From contig JAMPFQ010000012.1 of NCBI GenBank assembly GCA_023664345.1, positions 52,990 to 116,989 on the forward strand: DNA of 64,000 nucleotides. Direction: 5' to 3'. A program made the translations under genes and the position numbers. Below are positions 42,667-50,944 of the stretch, piece by piece. The DNA comes from Lachnospiraceae bacterium (GTDB lineage: Bacteria > Bacillota > Clostridia > Lachnospirales > Lachnospiraceae). Numbering within the stretch: position 1 is the stretch's first letter; each line of letters opens with the position of its first letter. The notes below the pieces were generated by a model. It was not told the origin of the DNA, did not search any database, and was given only the letters and a program-made list of their open reading frames with translations.

Positions 42667-45600
42667 ATGGGGAATAAAAGCATAGCCAATGAGATATTAC
42701 AACGCCAGGATAAGGATGGTATGCTGCGGCGTGCGCTGGAAAGAATTATCCAGTTGTATACAGATAAGTCACATTTCGTATATGAATTATTACAAAATGC
42801 CGAGGACGCTGGTGCGTCTAAAATCAGGTTTTTACAATATACGGATCGATTAGTTGTGTTACATGATGGGCATCCATTTTCACTGGAGAATCTGCAAGGA
42901 CTTTGTGATATAGGTAAATCAGATAAGATTAATGACCTCAATCAGATTGGTGAATTTGGTGTCGGTTTCAAATCAGTATTTGGCATTTGTGAAAAAGTTC
43001 AGCTTTTCAGCCATCCAACAGAAGATGATCTGACGGAGGGATATTCACGGTTTGCTGTTGAAGTCCGTGATTTTACTCATCCTGTGGATATTGATGATCA
43101 GAAAGTAGAGGATGGATATACTACGAAGTTTATATTTCCTTATAAGGTAGGATTGCCATTCTCTGGTTTTGAGACTGTAGATAAGTTAAATGAGGTTTTG
43201 TCAAAGCGTCTCCAGAACCTTGGTGTCACCACGCTCCTTTTTATGAAAAATCTGCAGTCTGTTGAATATCAGATAGAACTGCCACAGTTTAAAAAATCCG
43301 GTTCTTATGTGTTGAAAAAAGAAATGATCAATGAGCATTGTACATTGGTATCAGCTATTGGGGAAGCTGATTCTTATCTGATATTTTCCAGGAAAGTGCA
43401 GGGAATCCAGGCAGGAAGAACAATTGATATTGCCTTTGCATTAAATGTCAGAAAGGATGGCGGGTATGATTTCAGACCATCAATACATCCATACATATCA
43501 GTATATTTTCCGACGGAAACAGAGAGTAAGTTGAAGTTTATTGTACAGGGACCTTATCGCACCACGCCGAACCGAAGCAGTGTCCCGGCTGATGATGAGG
43601 ATAATATTGGATTAGCAGAACAAACGTCGCAGCTATTGAAGGACAGTATTATAGAACTGCGTGATAACGGGAAGCTGGATTATAGTTTTTTGAACATTCT
43701 GCCCATTGATGAGACTGTTTTTAATAATGCCCCTTTGTTTAGAAATATGTTTGAGGCCATTGTTGATATGATGCATGAGGAAAGGCTGCTGTTGTGCAAG
43801 GACGGAACATATGCATCTGCAGAATGTGTGAAGATAGCCAGAGGTGCTGATTTTGCGAAACTTTTCACGGATGATCTTTTAACTGAATTGATCAATGATG
43901 AGATAGATTATCATTGGCTCCCGACAGACCTTACGGAAACAAGCGTACAGTATAAAACTTTGTATGATTTCCTGACTGATATATTGAAGATTGAAGTAAT
44001 CCGTCCGGAAAATTTGCGCAGCTATTTTAATAAGAACCGAAATTTCTTACTGAATCGGGATGATGAATGGCTGGTGAAATTCTATCATTTGTATGAGTCT
44101 GTCGCTGCGGCTTTTTCAAAACAGAAGGGTGGCTCTAATATGCTGATGGCGGAGTTTGTTAAAACCTCTACCGGAAAGTTTGTAGCCCCATATCGTAGAA
44201 GTGACGGAAACACGTTTTGGTTGCGTGGTTATGAAAATGCGTCATATCTTCCAAATGTATTCTTGCCATCTGAGAATATTGGGGATATGGGTGATATTGC
44301 TTTTGTGGACGGATACATTTATGAGCAATGTAAGCATTTTTTTACGGAGATTTTGAATCTTCAAAAACCAAATGAATACGATTTTTTTATCAGGGATTTC
44401 AAGAAAAGATGTGAAGAAAAATTAAGTACTACAGATGAACAGCAATATATCAAAGATGTGAAAATGCTTTTGAAATATAGGGGTAATGTTGATTATCGTG
44501 ATGAAGTAGAGCGTTGTATTAAGAAATATCTTTTGCTGAGATGTAGGAAAGATGATAAGGTTGTATATGTGAATCCGTATAAGGAACAGGTTTACTTTTC
44601 TGTTAATTCTGAAAACATGAGTATAGAGTTGTATTTTAGTCATATCGTTGTCTATGCGTATGTAGATAGTGGCTTTTATGAGGCTAACGGTATTAATAGA
44701 GATTTATTGAAAGTGCTTGGAGTTACGGAGAATGTTGCTATAAGGGAAGATACTACTAATGGTACATACTCTACTGGAAAGCCAGGAGGTCAACCGGAAT
44801 GGCATACAACTGGGGAGTTTAGATGGAAACTGAATCTGTGCTATTTTCCAAGGATTCTTGAATATATTTCAAAACATCCTAAAGAAATAGATTCTATGGC
44901 TAAGTCCAGTTTTATATTCAGATTTTTGCAAAATAATGAATCGAGGCTTCAAGGGACAGTTCATATTGGTGGAAGTACTCCAGATAAGGATAATGAGTAT
45001 GCTGAGATTGTAGGGGTACTTCGCGGGAAACTTTGTTATGAGAATTATCCATGGGATGGAAAATGGCTTTATGCAAAATCGGGAGAACTTGTTGCTCAAA
45101 AAGATATATCCAAGTACGACCTGAATCCACAGCTTTATGGTGATATTAAACCGAACTCCAAATTATATGAGATACTTGGATTTAAGAAGAATGACGCCGA
45201 ACTTTTGAAAGAGGCAGAAAAAGCTTATGACTGTCTGTCCGAGGAGCGGAAGAATCAGTATTTGGAAATTGAACTTCGGAGGCGTTATGGAATTTCTGTT
45301 ACAGACCTTGACAATAATTTTGGCGGAAATTCTGTTAATGGTTCAGGCAGTCTACCGCCAGTTTATCAGGAGGATACCTATAAGTTTCCATCAGCAAGAG
45401 TTAAAAATTGGGATTCTCTGCGTAAACATGTTGCGGAAGTGCTGTGTTTTGCGAAACCAGTCGAATATGCGGAGTGTATACGCAGTATTCGCGTGAGTAA
45501 ACCTGAGAATGAAGTTAAAGCTTATTTAAAAAGTATGTATAGGACGGATGTAAATAAATATGCTTGCCAAATGTGCTATGATTCGTTTTCGACCGTGGAG

Positions 45601-45912
45601 ATGTGTCAGATTGCAAATTTGCCAGAAAAGGAATTGGATCCGATGCATCTTTGCTTGTGTCCTAACTGTGCGGTAAAATATAGGCAAATGCGTACAAATG
45701 AGACGGGTTTAAGGGATTTCCTGACAGAAATCAAAAATCTTACTGATGTGGAGATTGACAATTCTGATCCGGTTGGAATACTATTTGCAGATGAGATGAT
45801 TTATTTCACCCAGACGCATATAGCCGAAATCAGGGAATTGATGATTTTGCAGGAAGAGGCTGATAAATATGAGGATTCGTCGGAAAAAGAGCCTGCGGAA
45901 CAATTAAAGTAA
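42667..45912 (+). CDS. Sacsin-type GHKL (Hsp90-like) ATPase with C-terminal zinc cluster
   Basis: The 1081-residue protein opens with an Hsp90/Sacsin-like ATPase: N-box ELLQNAEDAGA (Glu40, Asn44), G1 VLHDGHPF (Asp67) and G2 GEFGVGFKSVF (from 95), with SRKVQG and FIVQGPYRTTPNR further on. The long middle has no motif I can name. Near 965-1005 a cluster CQMCYDSF...HLCLCPNC may form a zinc ribbon or HNH-like treble clef, and an acidic tail follows. Large proteins with this N-terminus are found in defence islands. The start at 42667 follows TTGGAGGG, 35 bases after the helicase stop, so the two are co-transcribed. Confidence 0.88.
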   Translation: MGNKSIANEILQRQDKDGMLRRALERIIQLYTDKSHFVYELLQNAEDAGASKIRFLQYTDRLVVLHDGHPFSLENLQGLCDIGKSDKINDLNQIGEFGVGFKSVFGICEKVQLFSHPTEDDLTEGYSRFAVEVRDFTHPVDIDDQKVEDGYTTKFIFPYKVGLPFSGFETVDKLNEVLSKRLQNLGVTTLLFMKNLQSVEYQIELPQFKKSGSYVLKKEMINEHCTLVSAIGEADSYLIFSRKVQGIQAGRTIDIAFALNVRKDGGYDFRPSIHPYISVYFPTETESKLKFIVQGPYRTTPNRSSVPADDEDNIGLAEQTSQLLKDSIIELRDNGKLDYSFLNILPIDETVFNNAPLFRNMFEAIVDMMHEERLLLCKDGTYASAECVKIARGADFAKLFTDDLLTELINDEIDYHWLPTDLTETSVQYKTLYDFLTDILKIEVIRPENLRSYFNKNRNFLLNRDDEWLVKFYHLYESVAAAFSKQKGGSNMLMAEFVKTSTGKFVAPYRRSDGNTFWLRGYENASYLPNVFLPSENIGDMGDIAFVDGYIYEQCKHFFTEILNLQKPNEYDFFIRDFKKRCEEKLSTTDEQQYIKDVKMLLKYRGNVDYRDEVERCIKKYLLLRCRKDDKVVYVNPYKEQVYFSVNSENMSIELYFSHIVVYAYVDSGFYEANGINRDLLKVLGVTENVAIREDTTNGTYSTGKPGGQPEWHTTGEFRWKLNLCYFPRILEYISKHPKEIDSMAKSSFIFRFLQNNESRLQGTVHIGGSTPDKDNEYAEIVGVLRGKLCYENYPWDGKWLYAKSGELVAQKDISKYDLNPQLYGDIKPNSKLYEILGFKKNDAELLKEAEKAYDCLSEERKNQYLEIELRRRYGISVTDLDNNFGGNSVNGSGSLPPVYQEDTYKFPSARVKNWDSLRKHVAEVLCFAKPVEYAECIRSIRVSKPENEVKAYLKSMYRTDVNKYACQMCYDSFSTVEMCQIANLPEKELDPMHLCLCPNCAVKYRQMRTNETGLRDFLTEIKNLTDVEIDNSDPVGILFADEMIYFTQTHIAEIRELMILQEEADKYEDSSEKEPAEQLK

Positions 45913-46004
45913 CAAGAAGATTTTGAGGCTGAGACAGCAGTTGCCAGTACGGATGTTTATAAAGAACACATAGGTAAGCGTGTTTATCACACGAAGCAGT
46001 GAAA

Positions 46005-46022
46005 GGGCAGGCCTACCTGCCC
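46005..46022 (-). terminator. Short hairpin at the end of the ABC permease gene
   Basis: A 7-bp stem GGGCAGG/CCTGCCC spans the permease stop codon, followed on the minus strand by TTTC. It is probably a weak terminator of the minus-strand operon and may also limit read-through from the defence genes. Confidence 0.4.
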
Positions 46023-47218
46023 CACACCTGATACCCCGCAAAAATACGCTTCCCCGCCGCTACGGCGGCAATGCCGCACAGAAGATAGACAAGCGGCGTC
46101 GCCTGCCAGAGGGTGCAGCAGCGGCCAAACAGGCTGACCGGCTGTATGGTGAAGATGCGCTCTATGTCCAGAAAGCTGGTGGGCAGAGCGGACCATAACT
46201 GTGACAGGATCCGGTATTGTACAGGAATGCCGAACATACTTCCCATGATCAGGAAGCCCACGGAGACCGCAAGGGTCGCAATGCCGTTGTGCAGCGTCTC
46301 GGACAGGATCATGACCAGCACGCCCATGAAAACCGCCGTAAGGATCAGGATACCGTAGACGAGGATGCAGGCCTGGCCGAAAGTGAGAGGATAGGAGTAG
46401 TCATATCGTATCTGCAGGGCGGCTCCAAAACCGTCGGTTCCATAGATTCCCAGGGTCAGCGCTCCGTTCAGCATCGTGGCCAGCAGGGAGAAGACCGCTG
46501 CCACGGTCATGCCGGCGCATATCTTGGAAAAGTAAACGGTGTCTTTTCCCCTGGCGCTGCTTAGCATCAGCTGATCCGTTTTCCGCACATGTTCTTCCGG
46601 GAAAATGCCGGACAGGGTGATGGAAACGAACAGGAGGACGATCAGCCCTATGGGCGCGAAATTATTTAACAGAGCGCTGTAACCGTCATAATAATAAAAG
46701 GTCATGGGAATCTCCAGCTGCGCCTCCTTTTCCTGCCAATAGGTTTTCTCCGTGTCGGAGAGGAGCATGGACTCCCAAGCCGCTTTCAGCAGATCGCTTC
46801 TTGCGGAATAGAGGGCGTTTTCATCCGGATCCCATTTCATAACCCCTGAGAGACCCTGTTGTGTCCATGAACGGATGATATTGAAAACGGCGCTGTAGGG
46901 GCGGGCGTAGGTCTGGTATTCCTCCGTCAGCGTATAGCGATCCGCATCAGGCGGGATCTGTCCGTAAGCCGCCACCGCTTCTTCCAGAAGCTGTTGATCG
47001 ATCTTTCGACCGGACAGGGTTCTGGCATATTCCCTGTCCACCAGGAACATGTGATAATGGGTATCCGCCACCTGGCCGTCAACATAATACTTGCCGATAA
47101 GTTCTGTGGATGCCATAAACAGGACCAGGAGCAGGCAGATCAGAAAGGTGACCTGCACAAGCCTGCGTTTTACGATCTTTTTCAGTTCATATCGGTAAAG
47201 AATCCCGAATTGGTTCAT
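46013..47218 (-). CDS. ABC exporter permease (ABC-2 type)
   Basis: The 401-residue protein has one N-terminal helix (VTFLICLLLVLFMAS), a large extracellular loop of about 170 residues, then five or more helices including GLIVLLFVSITLSGIFPEEH, typical of ABC-2 permeases. It is partner of the ATPase encoded upstream. The start at 47218 is favoured because GGAGG lies 7 bases before it; the earlier ATG is too close. The substrate (lipid, peptide antibiotic or similar) is unknown. Confidence 0.85.
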   Translation of the reverse strand: MNQFGILYRYELKKIVKRRLVQVTFLICLLLVLFMASTELIGKYYVDGQVADTHYHMFLVDREYARTLSGRKIDQQLLEEAVAAYGQIPPDADRYTLTEEYQTYARPYSAVFNIIRSWTQQGLSGVMKWDPDENALYSARSDLLKAAWESMLLSDTEKTYWQEKEAQLEIPMTFYYYDGYSALLNNFAPIGLIVLLFVSITLSGIFPEEHVRKTDQLMLSSARGKDTVYFSKICAGMTVAAVFSLLATMLNGALTLGIYGTDGFGAALQIRYDYSYPLTFGQACILVYGILILTAVFMGVLVMILSETLHNGIATLAVSVGFLIMGSMFGIPVQYRILSQLWSALPTSFLDIERIFTIQPVSLFGRCCTLWQATPLVYLLCGIAAVAAGKRIFAGYQVWGR

Positions 47219-47245
47219 AGCCATACCTCCGTTCCTAAGGAATTG

Positions 47246-47932
47246 TTAAAACTGTTCCAGATAAAATTCTTCCAGATTTCCTTTTTGCTCATCCCATTTT
47301 CCCTGAAAGATCAGCTGTCCGTCTTTCATCATCAGCACTTCGTCCGCGATGTGTTCGATATCCGAGACGATGTGGGTGGAGAGCAGGACGATATTATCCT
47401 TTCCCAGATCCTCGATCAGGTTCCGGAAGCGCACCCGCTCTTTCGGGTCAAGCCCTGCGGTGGGTTCGTCCAGGACCAGCAGCTTCGGGTCGTTCAATAA
47501 AGCCTGAGCAATGCCCAGCCGCTGCTTCATGCCGCCGGAAAAGGTCCTGATCTTCTTCCGGCTTACCTCCTGCAAGGATACCAGTTCCAGCAGCTGTGCC
47601 GCTTTCCGCCTGGCCTGCGCCCTGGGAATGCCTTTCAGCGCCGCCAGATACAGCAGGAAATCGATCGCGGTGAATTCAGGGTAGTAGCCGAAATCCTGGG
47701 GCAGATAGCCCAGGATGGCGCGGTAGCTTTCCTCGCTCACATCCGTGCCGTCAAAGGTGACGGTGCCGCCGGTGGGTTTTAAGATGCCGCAGATCATCCT
47801 CATCAAAGTGGTCTTGCCCGCGCCGTTTGCGCCAAGCAGGCCGTATACGCCCTTTTGCAGGCTGAAAGAAACGCGGTCCACGGCGATCCGGTTCTGGTAT
47901 TGTTTTGTCAGACGGTCTATGACAAGTTTCAT
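47246..47932 (-). CDS. ABC exporter ATPase
   Basis: The 228-residue ATPase has Walker A GLLGANGAGKTTLMR, Q-loop LGYLPQDFGYYPEFTA, signature TFSGGMKQRLGIAQALL, Walker B LLVLDEPTAGLDP and H-loop LLSTHIVSD. It energises the ABC-2 permease. The start is at 47932 after GGAGAGGAGGAGC and overlaps the upstream membrane-protein gene by 4 bases (ATGA). Confidence 0.93.
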   Translation of the reverse strand: MKLVIDRLTKQYQNRIAVDRVSFSLQKGVYGLLGANGAGKTTLMRMICGILKPTGGTVTFDGTDVSEESYRAILGYLPQDFGYYPEFTAIDFLLYLAALKGIPRAQARRKAAQLLELVSLQEVSRKKIRTFSGGMKQRLGIAQALLNDPKLLVLDEPTAGLDPKERVRFRNLIEDLGKDNIVLLSTHIVSDIEHIADEVLMMKDGQLIFQGKWDEQKGNLEEFYLEQF

Positions 47933-48627
47933 GTGCTCCTCCTCTCCAAAATATCGCAATATTGCCTGACGGTTCCCATGCAGAGCAGCAGCGCCCCCGC
48001 TATCCACCAGGCAAGATGGTTTCTCCCGTAAATCTGCGGAACGGTTCTATGGAAAAAGAATACGGAAACGCTGACGCAGACCGCGATCCCCACGCAAAGA
48101 TACATGCCCTCCCGTCCCTCTGACCTGCGGACGATCCACAATCCCGTAAATGTAGTCAGCAGAAAGGGCGTCAGGATATATGCTCCTGCCTGCAGAGGGC
48201 TGAACGTATTATTCCGCAGTCCTAAGGGAATCAGCAGGCAGAGGAGCGCCAGATTTTCCATGCCCAGTATCCCTGTCCTGGCGAGCAGGACGCTGCGCAG
48301 GGAAAAGCGCGTGGCCATCTCCAGTTCAGCCATTTTGTAGTTTTCCGAGCGTCCGCTCTCCGAGAGGAGCGTCAGCGCCAGCAGCGGGGTAAAAGCGGAG
48401 ATTGCCCATATCATATCCGCAGAGAGCAGCAGGGCTCCGGCCAGCGCGGTCAGGAAGGCCAGCACGGAAACGGCCCAGACCCATCTGCGGATATACCCGG
48501 TCTGCGAAAAGACAAATTCCGCCATGGTCATTTCAGAAAGTCCCAGTTTCCGCAGAAATTCCTTTTTGTGCAAGGGCGGAGGGGCTTCAAAAACATGTGA
48601 CAACTCTTTTTGGAATGACTGTTTCAT
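47929..48627 (-). CDS. Membrane protein coupled to the ECF sigma factor (possible anti-sigma or exporter subunit)
   Basis: The 232-residue protein has a cytosolic N-terminus of about 50 residues (FLRKLGLSEMTMAEFVFSQ) and six hydrophobic segments. It starts within the stop codon of the sigma gene (TGATG), a layout usual for anti-sigma factors, though no zinc anti-sigma motif is present. It could instead be an integral part of the ABC exporter. No family is recognised. Confidence 0.7.
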   Translation of the reverse strand: MKQSFQKELSHVFEAPPPLHKKEFLRKLGLSEMTMAEFVFSQTGYIRRWVWAVSVLAFLTALAGALLLSADMIWAISAFTPLLALTLLSESGRSENYKMAELEMATRFSLRSVLLARTGILGMENLALLCLLIPLGLRNNTFSPLQAGAYILTPFLLTTFTGLWIVRRSEGREGMYLCVGIAVCVSVSVFFFHRTVPQIYGRNHLAWWIAGALLLCMGTVRQYCDILERRST

Positions 48628-49082
48628 CAAAAAGGCTCCTTTCCAAGTTTATCTTTCAATTTTCCGGCGGCTGCCAGAAGCCTGCGGTATGCCGCGAACC
48701 TGGAGATGCCAAACATCCGCCCGATGGCGGAGACGGGAACTTCGTTCACATACCGCAGCAACAGCAGCTCCTGCTCTTCCTGTTCCAGTTCCGATAATGC
48801 CGCCCGCACCGTGAGGCCTGTGAGGATCTGTTCTTCCCTTGGGCTTTCCTGCATGGTTTCGTCCAGCGGTGACAGGGGGCGCCTGCGGTATTCGTCTATG
48901 CAGAGATTCCTGGCGATGGTGTACAGGCATTTCAGGGCCTGTTCCCCGGAGGCGCGGCCATAGCCGCGGAAATATCGCAGGAATGTTTCCTGGGTGATAT
49001 CTTCGGCGGTTTCCCGGTGATGCAGTTTGAAATAGCAGTAGCGATAGATCTTATCGTACTGTTCTTCCAGATCCATGGACAT
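48627..49082 (-). CDS. ECF-type sigma factor
   Basis: The 151-residue protein has region 2 (YDKIYRYCYFKLHHRETAEDITQETFLRYF, with the TIARNLCIDEYRR continuation) and region 4 (LSELEQEEQELLLLRYVNEVPVSAIGRMFGISRFAAYRRL). It directs RNA polymerase to a small regulon, probably including its own operon with the exporter. The ATG at 49082 follows CAGGAGG at 9 bases. Confidence 0.9.
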   Translation of the reverse strand: MSMDLEEQYDKIYRYCYFKLHHRETAEDITQETFLRYFRGYGRASGEQALKCLYTIARNLCIDEYRRRPLSPLDETMQESPREEQILTGLTVRAALSELEQEEQELLLLRYVNEVPVSAIGRMFGISRFAAYRRLLAAAGKLKDKLGKEPF

Positions 49083-49262
49083 GCTGTGCGGCCTCCTGTT
49101 CCCCCTACATTATACATTCATTTCATCATGTATAACGTATCAGATGCCTAAAGTGTGCGGCAAGCCTGTTTTTTAAGAAAAGCTGGCAGGCGCCTTTTTT
49201 GGCGCAAAATTCCAATATATGCTCATAATAGGTAAAAATTTGGATATTTAATAATTTTAAGA
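49083..49262. other. AT-rich intergenic segment without a gene
   Basis: A divergent spacer between the sigma operon and the 79-residue gene. On the minus strand a TATAAT lies at about 49110, close to the sigma start and probably its -10. Two small stems occur near 49165-49205 (GCCTG/CAGGC and GCGCC/GGCGC with T-runs). Nothing else is recognised. Confidence 0.5.
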
Positions 49263-49291
49263 GTGACAATAGCCAAATAATGTTATATAAT
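49263..49291 (+). promoter_or_regulatory. Promoter before the 79-residue gene
   Basis: -35 GTGACA at 49263-49268, 17-base spacer, consensus -10 TATAAT at 49286-49291. The leader of about 130 bases carries a hairpin GCCATATA/TATATGGC (49360-49380) preceded by AATAAATT, similar to the small stems in the hairpin-repeat family. Confidence 0.7.
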
Positions 49292-49428
49292 TAAGCAAAC
49301 GAAGTAAGCGTCAATAACAAATATATTAAGACAAGAGCGGTATATGGGAGCAATAAATTGCCATATAAGCTATATATGGCTAGCTGGATGGCGTGAGAAC
49401 CGGATCGCCGCATCAAAAAGGGGTAAAT

Positions 49429-49668
49429 ATGGTCATGAACATCAAAGAAAAGATCAGGGGCATATGCGAAAAGATAAGGTTCCGGAGAAAACTGAAAGGG
49501 ATGGACGAGATATGGAGCCTGTACGGAGGCAGCTGCTTCGGATTGTTTCCGCCCTCCGTATACCACAGGCATTCGGAGGAAGAGATCGAAGAAATGCAGA
49601 GGGAAGAGATCGCAAAGCTGAACCAGATCCTGAACGATTTTCAGAAGCGGAATGAATGCGGACGATAA
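49429..49668 (+). CDS. Small hypothetical protein (79 aa)
   Basis: A basic, helical protein with a central SLYGGSCFGLFPPSVYHRHSEEE segment and a Glu-rich C-terminal helix. No membrane helix or known family. It has a good promoter and AAAAGGGG ahead of the ATG at 49429 (another ATG at 49435 is possible). Confidence 0.65.
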   Translation: MVMNIKEKIRGICEKIRFRRKLKGMDEIWSLYGGSCFGLFPPSVYHRHSEEEIEEMQREEIAKLNQILNDFQKRNECGR

Positions 49669-49699
49669 AGGCCGCCGTTTTCCGCCTGCCGATCTGCGG

Positions 49700-49728
49700 T
49701 TGTATTTCCTGCCGATCGTGTTTATAAT
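49700..49728 (+). promoter_or_regulatory. Promoter of the glycerol-1-phosphate dehydrogenase gene
   Basis: -35 TTGTAT at 49700-49705, 17-base spacer, -10 TATAAT at 49723-49728, 32 bases before the start codon. Confidence 0.75.
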
Positions 49729-49760
49729 GGATAACAGATCATAAACGGAAGGAGATGCAT

Positions 49761-50828
49761 ATGATGGGCAGAGCGGCGGCAAAGGAGATCAATATCCCCA
49801 ATCTGTTGAAGATAGGTGCGGGGACATTGGAGTATATCGGTGAATATTTAAAAGAGATGGAATTGACCAAGGCGGTCATTCTGTTTGGCAACGGCCTGAT
49901 CGAAATGTTCGGGGACAGGGTCATGGCGTCCCTGAAGCGGGCAGAGGTGGAGGTGCTGGAGTATCAGGAGATGGATACGGTATGCATTGACGACCTGATC
50001 AGCCTGGCTTTTTCCATGCCGAATAAGACTCAGGCAGTAGTCGGACTGGGCGGTGGAAAGGTGATCGACGCGGCAAAATACTGCGGCCATCTGCTGAACC
50101 TTCCCTTTATCAGCGTGCCCACATCGTCTTCCAGTGACGGCTTTTCCTCCTCCAGTGCGTCCCTGATCGTGGAGGGGCGCAGAAAGTCCGTACCTGCCAG
50201 GCTGGCATACGGCATCATAGTGGATACGGAGGTGATCCGGAGCGCACCGGACAGATTCCTGTATTCCGGCATCGGCGATATGGTGGCGAAGATCACGGCG
50301 CTGTATGACTGGAAGTATGAGGGGGATCACGGTTACGCGGAGGTCAATGACTTTGCCATGATGATCGCCAAGAAAGCGGTGAACAGTTTTGTGCGCACTC
50401 CGTTTCACAGTATCAAAGAGGATCTGTTCCTGAAAGAACTACTGGACTCCCTTGCCATGAGCGGCATAGCCAATGAGATAGCGGGCAGCAGCGCTCCCAC
50501 CAGCGGCAGCGAGCATCTGATCTCCCACGCGCTGGACAAGCTGCTGGAACAGCCCCAGCTGCATGGAGTGCAGGTGGGGATCGCCACATACCTGATGAGC
50601 CTGGTGCAGGATCATCGGTATCAAAGGGTGGATACGATCTTCGCGCAGACCGGTTTCTGGGACTATGTGGGCGCGCTGGGGATGAAGCGCAGCGACTTTG
50701 AGGATGCCATCGACATGGCGCCTTCCATAAAGCCTTTCCGGCATACCTACCTGCATGAGGAGGTTTACCGTGAAAAGGCCAAAGAACTGCTCCGGACAGA
50801 TGCGCATTTAAAGCAGATACTGATATAG
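49761..50828 (+). CDS. egsA: sn-Glycerol-1-phosphate dehydrogenase (AraM/EgsA)
   Basis: The 355-residue enzyme of the iron/zinc alcohol dehydrogenase superfamily reduces dihydroxyacetone phosphate to sn-glycerol-1-phosphate with NAD(P)H. The nucleotide site GLGGGKVIDAAKYCG and the SVPTSSSSDGFSSSSAS loop are diagnostic; metal ligands are expected in SGIGDMVAK (Asp), SGSEHLISHALDK (His) and QLHGVQVGI (His). This stereoisomer is the archaeal lipid backbone; in Firmicutes it feeds heptaprenylglyceryl phosphate or related lipids. The start at 49761 follows AAGGAG at 7 bases. Confidence 0.9.
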   Translation: MMGRAAAKEINIPNLLKIGAGTLEYIGEYLKEMELTKAVILFGNGLIEMFGDRVMASLKRAEVEVLEYQEMDTVCIDDLISLAFSMPNKTQAVVGLGGGKVIDAAKYCGHLLNLPFISVPTSSSSDGFSSSSASLIVEGRRKSVPARLAYGIIVDTEVIRSAPDRFLYSGIGDMVAKITALYDWKYEGDHGYAEVNDFAMMIAKKAVNSFVRTPFHSIKEDLFLKELLDSLAMSGIANEIAGSSAPTSGSEHLISHALDKLLEQPQLHGVQVGIATYLMSLVQDHRYQRVDTIFAQTGFWDYVGALGMKRSDFEDAIDMAPSIKPFRHTYLHEEVYREKAKELLRTDAHLKQILI

Positions 50829-50859
50829 TGTCATTTTTATGATTTCTTAAGAAGTTCTT

Positions 50860-50889
50860 TTGTAAAAAGAAATTTTTTCATGTTAGACT
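50860..50889 (+). promoter_or_regulatory. Weak promoter candidate before the 489-residue gene
   Basis: -35 TTGTAA at 50860-50865, 18-base spacer, -10 TAGACT at 50884-50889. The distance to the start codon is suitable, but the match is only moderate. Confidence 0.4.
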
Positions 50890-50944
50890 AAAACGTGAAC
50901 GAGGCTTTGACGGGTCTCTGAAACGTGGAAAGGTATGGTCTGAC

